From DATKZB01 sp035528235 (GTDB lineage: Bacteria; Planctomycetota; Phycisphaerae; FEN-1346): DNA of 6,053 nt. The stretch spans positions 1-6,053 of the forward strand of contig DATKZB010000269.1 in NCBI GenBank assembly GCA_035528235.1, read 5' to 3'. Position 1 is the first letter of the stretch, and each line of letters opens with the position of its first letter. The notes under the pieces are model-generated. The model saw nothing but the letters and a program-made list of their open reading frames with translations, was not told where the DNA came from and ran no database searches. The position numbers and the translations under genes are program-made. Shown piece by piece: positions 4,868 through 6,053 of this stretch.

Positions 4868-4909
4868 GCGGCGCCCTCACGTGCCACGGCGCTGCGGCAA
4901 TGGCCGCCG

Positions 4910-4938
4910 ATTAGAACGTTGCCCGGCGTCGCCGTCAA
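4910..4938 (-). promoter_or_regulatory. Near-consensus sigma70 promoter of the truncated gene
   Basis: On the minus strand, TTGACG (4938-4933) and TCTAAT (4915-4910) each match five of six consensus bases and are spaced exactly 17 bp apart. Transcription would begin near 4903, some 36 nt before the ATG at 4867. It lies in the 107-bp gap after the flavoprotein gene, so the truncated gene has its own promoter rather than depending on its upstream neighbour. Confidence 0.7.
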
Positions 4939-4974
4939 GCGTTGCCGGCCGATCAACGGGGTGGGAGGCGCCGC

Positions 4975-6015
4975 CTACGGGCACCACGGCAGCCGCAGCG
5001 CCCACCGCCGCAGGCCGGGCGAGAAGATGACCCGGGCCTTTGTGAACTTCCTGGCCACCCGGCGGGCCAGCCGCCGAAACACGCGGCCGTAAGCGGTCCC
5101 AGGGCAGGGGAACCCCACGGCCCGGCCGGCGGCGGCACCGCTCTCGATGGCGAACGACAGGCCTTCTCCGCTCGACGGGCTGACCAGGCCGGCCGCCTCG
5201 CCCGCCAGGATCACCGGCCCTGTCCCCGGCAGGAGGTCGTTTCGGCTCCGCGGTTGGGTGAGTCGCCGGGCGGACCGTTCAAGGACCTCGCCGCCCAGGC
5301 CCAACACCGTCCGATACCACTGGAGAATCTCGTCGAACCGGTCCTTGGCCCCCCGCGGCCGGCCGAACGCACTGCCCACCAGCACCGACGCCGGTTTGGG
5401 GATGGCCCAGGCATAGAAGTCGGTCAGGCGACTGGCGAAGAGGATCTCGTGGACGGGCGGCGGCTCGGTGGCCGCCAGACGCACCTGGATGGCCAGCATC
5501 GTCGCGGGGAAGGGCCCCTTGGGAAACGCGGCGCGCCGCACGGCCGACCCGGCCCCGTCGACGCCGATGAGCCACCTCGCCCGGACCTCCTCCTGGCGTC
5601 CGCCCGAGGACAGCCGCGCAACGACGCCGCCGTCGGCCGCGGCCAAACCCGCCAGCCGCGTGTGGGGGCGGAACTCGGCCCGGCGCGTCGCCAGCGCCAG
5701 GAGCCAGGCGTCGAAGCGGGGGCGGTCGAGGTTCACGTAGTCGCGGCGGTAGGTCTGCGTGCGGCCGGAATCGAGGTCGTGCACGTGTACGGCGCGCGGC
5801 TCGGGCCGGACACGGACTTCCGGCGGCAGCGCCAGGCCCAGCTGCGCGATGGCCCGCTGGGCATCGGGCGCCAGCAGGCCGCCGCAGCACCGTCCGCCGG
5901 ACGGTTCGCCGCGATCGATCACGAGAACCCGCAGACCGTCCGGCAGGCCTATGGCGGCGGCGCAGCCGGCCGCTCCCGCGCCGACGATCAGCACGTCGCA
6001 GGTGTGGTGGTCCAA
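4975..6015 (-). CDS. Geranylgeranyl reductase-family FAD-dependent oxidoreductase
   Basis: A 346-residue flavoprotein with the full layout of the geranylgeranyl reductase/CbrA-like group: the N-terminal Rossmann loop DVLIVGAGAAG (7-17), the CCGGLL segment (43-48) near the flavin, VNLDRPRFDAWLL (94-106), the DG motif GVDGAGSAVRR (151-161), YAWAIPK (201-207), equivalent to the family's YxWxFP motif, and the second FAD motif GEAAGLVSPSSGEGLSFAIESG split around 272-293. Members reduce isoprenoid double bonds or act on other hydrophobic substrates; the C-terminus (310-346) is basic and could sit at the membrane surface. Substrate cannot be assigned. The start is TTG at 6013-6015, supported by GGAG six bases upstream. 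The frame stays open to the window edge, so a start beyond 6053 cannot be excluded, but the FAD motif begins only six residues after the TTG, as is normal. It runs opposite to the operon at 1635-4376. Confidence 0.88.
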   Translation of the reverse strand: MDHHTCDVLIVGAGAAGCAAAIGLPDGLRVLVIDRGEPSGGRCCGGLLAPDAQRAIAQLGLALPPEVRVRPEPRAVHVHDLDSGRTQTYRRDYVNLDRPRFDAWLLALATRRAEFRPHTRLAGLAAADGGVVARLSSGGRQEEVRARWLIGVDGAGSAVRRAAFPKGPFPATMLAIQVRLAATEPPPVHEILFASRLTDFYAWAIPKPASVLVGSAFGRPRGAKDRFDEILQWYRTVLGLGGEVLERSARRLTQPRSRNDLLPGTGPVILAGEAAGLVSPSSGEGLSFAIESGAAAGRAVGFPCPGTAYGRVFRRLARRVARKFTKARVIFSPGLRRWALRLPWCP

Positions 6016-6021
6016 TGGGCG

Positions 6022-6025
6022 CTCC
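6022..6025 (-). promoter_or_regulatory. Ribosome binding site supporting the TTG start
   Basis: GGAG on the minus strand, six bases before the TTG at 6015. There is no in-frame ATG or GTG between this point and the window edge, so this site decides the start choice. Confidence 0.55.
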
Positions 6026-6053
6026 AGGGTCAGGAACGTTGGGAGGCGCGCCG

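Noticed and set aside
3342..4880. 512-codon antisense open frame opposite the TIM-barrel gene
   Set aside because: It crosses the palindromes, the stem-loop and part of the minus-strand fragment in a different frame, and has the same antisense-type composition.
4442..5092. Plus-strand open frame opposite the truncated gene and flavoprotein end
   Set aside because: It lies antisense to protein-like sequence with a clear promoter and ribosome binding site on the other strand, and begins inside the repeat cluster.

Overview
The window is a GC-rich stretch (roughly two-thirds GC by eye) from a free-living bacterium. The gene complement (a secreted metallophosphoesterase, a geranylgeranyl-reductase-type flavoprotein, a UPF0261/TIM-barrel pair), the long structured intergenic regions and the abundant short palindromes fit a Planctomycetota-like genome, but that is an impression and no marker gene is present to settle it. 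No tRNA, rRNA, CRISPR array or intact transposase is visible.

Layout. On the plus strand, 151-1131 encodes an exported calcineurin-type metallophosphoesterase. A 503-bp gene-free stretch (1132-1634) follows, with a heptamer repeat, helically phased A-tracts and small palindromes, ending in a good sigma70-type promoter (1529-1556). That promoter faces a three-gene set on the plus strand: a small cupin (1635-2057), a full-length UPF0261/Tm-1-like protein (2081-3295) and a phosphoenolpyruvate-hydrolase-like TIM-barrel protein (3549-4376). The last two correspond to the two halves that are fused into one polypeptide in the plant Tm-1 protein, so they very probably work together; the biochemical reaction is not known and the cupin is a candidate third partner.

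The 253-bp gap between the UPF0261 and TIM-barrel genes is the most unusual DNA in the window. It holds three palindromes of identical design (10-bp arms, 6-nt loop), the first two being inverted copies of one sequence as in REP/BIME elements, and a 38/39 duplicate of the last 39 bp of the UPF0261 gene including its stop codon.

On the minus strand, 4975-6015 encodes an FAD-dependent oxidoreductase of the geranylgeranyl reductase family. Downstream of it, 4466-4867 is the N-terminal part of another protein with an excellent promoter and ribosome binding site, but it breaks off in a cluster of short direct repeats (4448-4501) that looks like a mobile-element scar. A long stem-loop (4383-4421) lies between this scar and the end of the plus-strand operon, so the plus and minus transcription units converge on a structured, rearranged junction.
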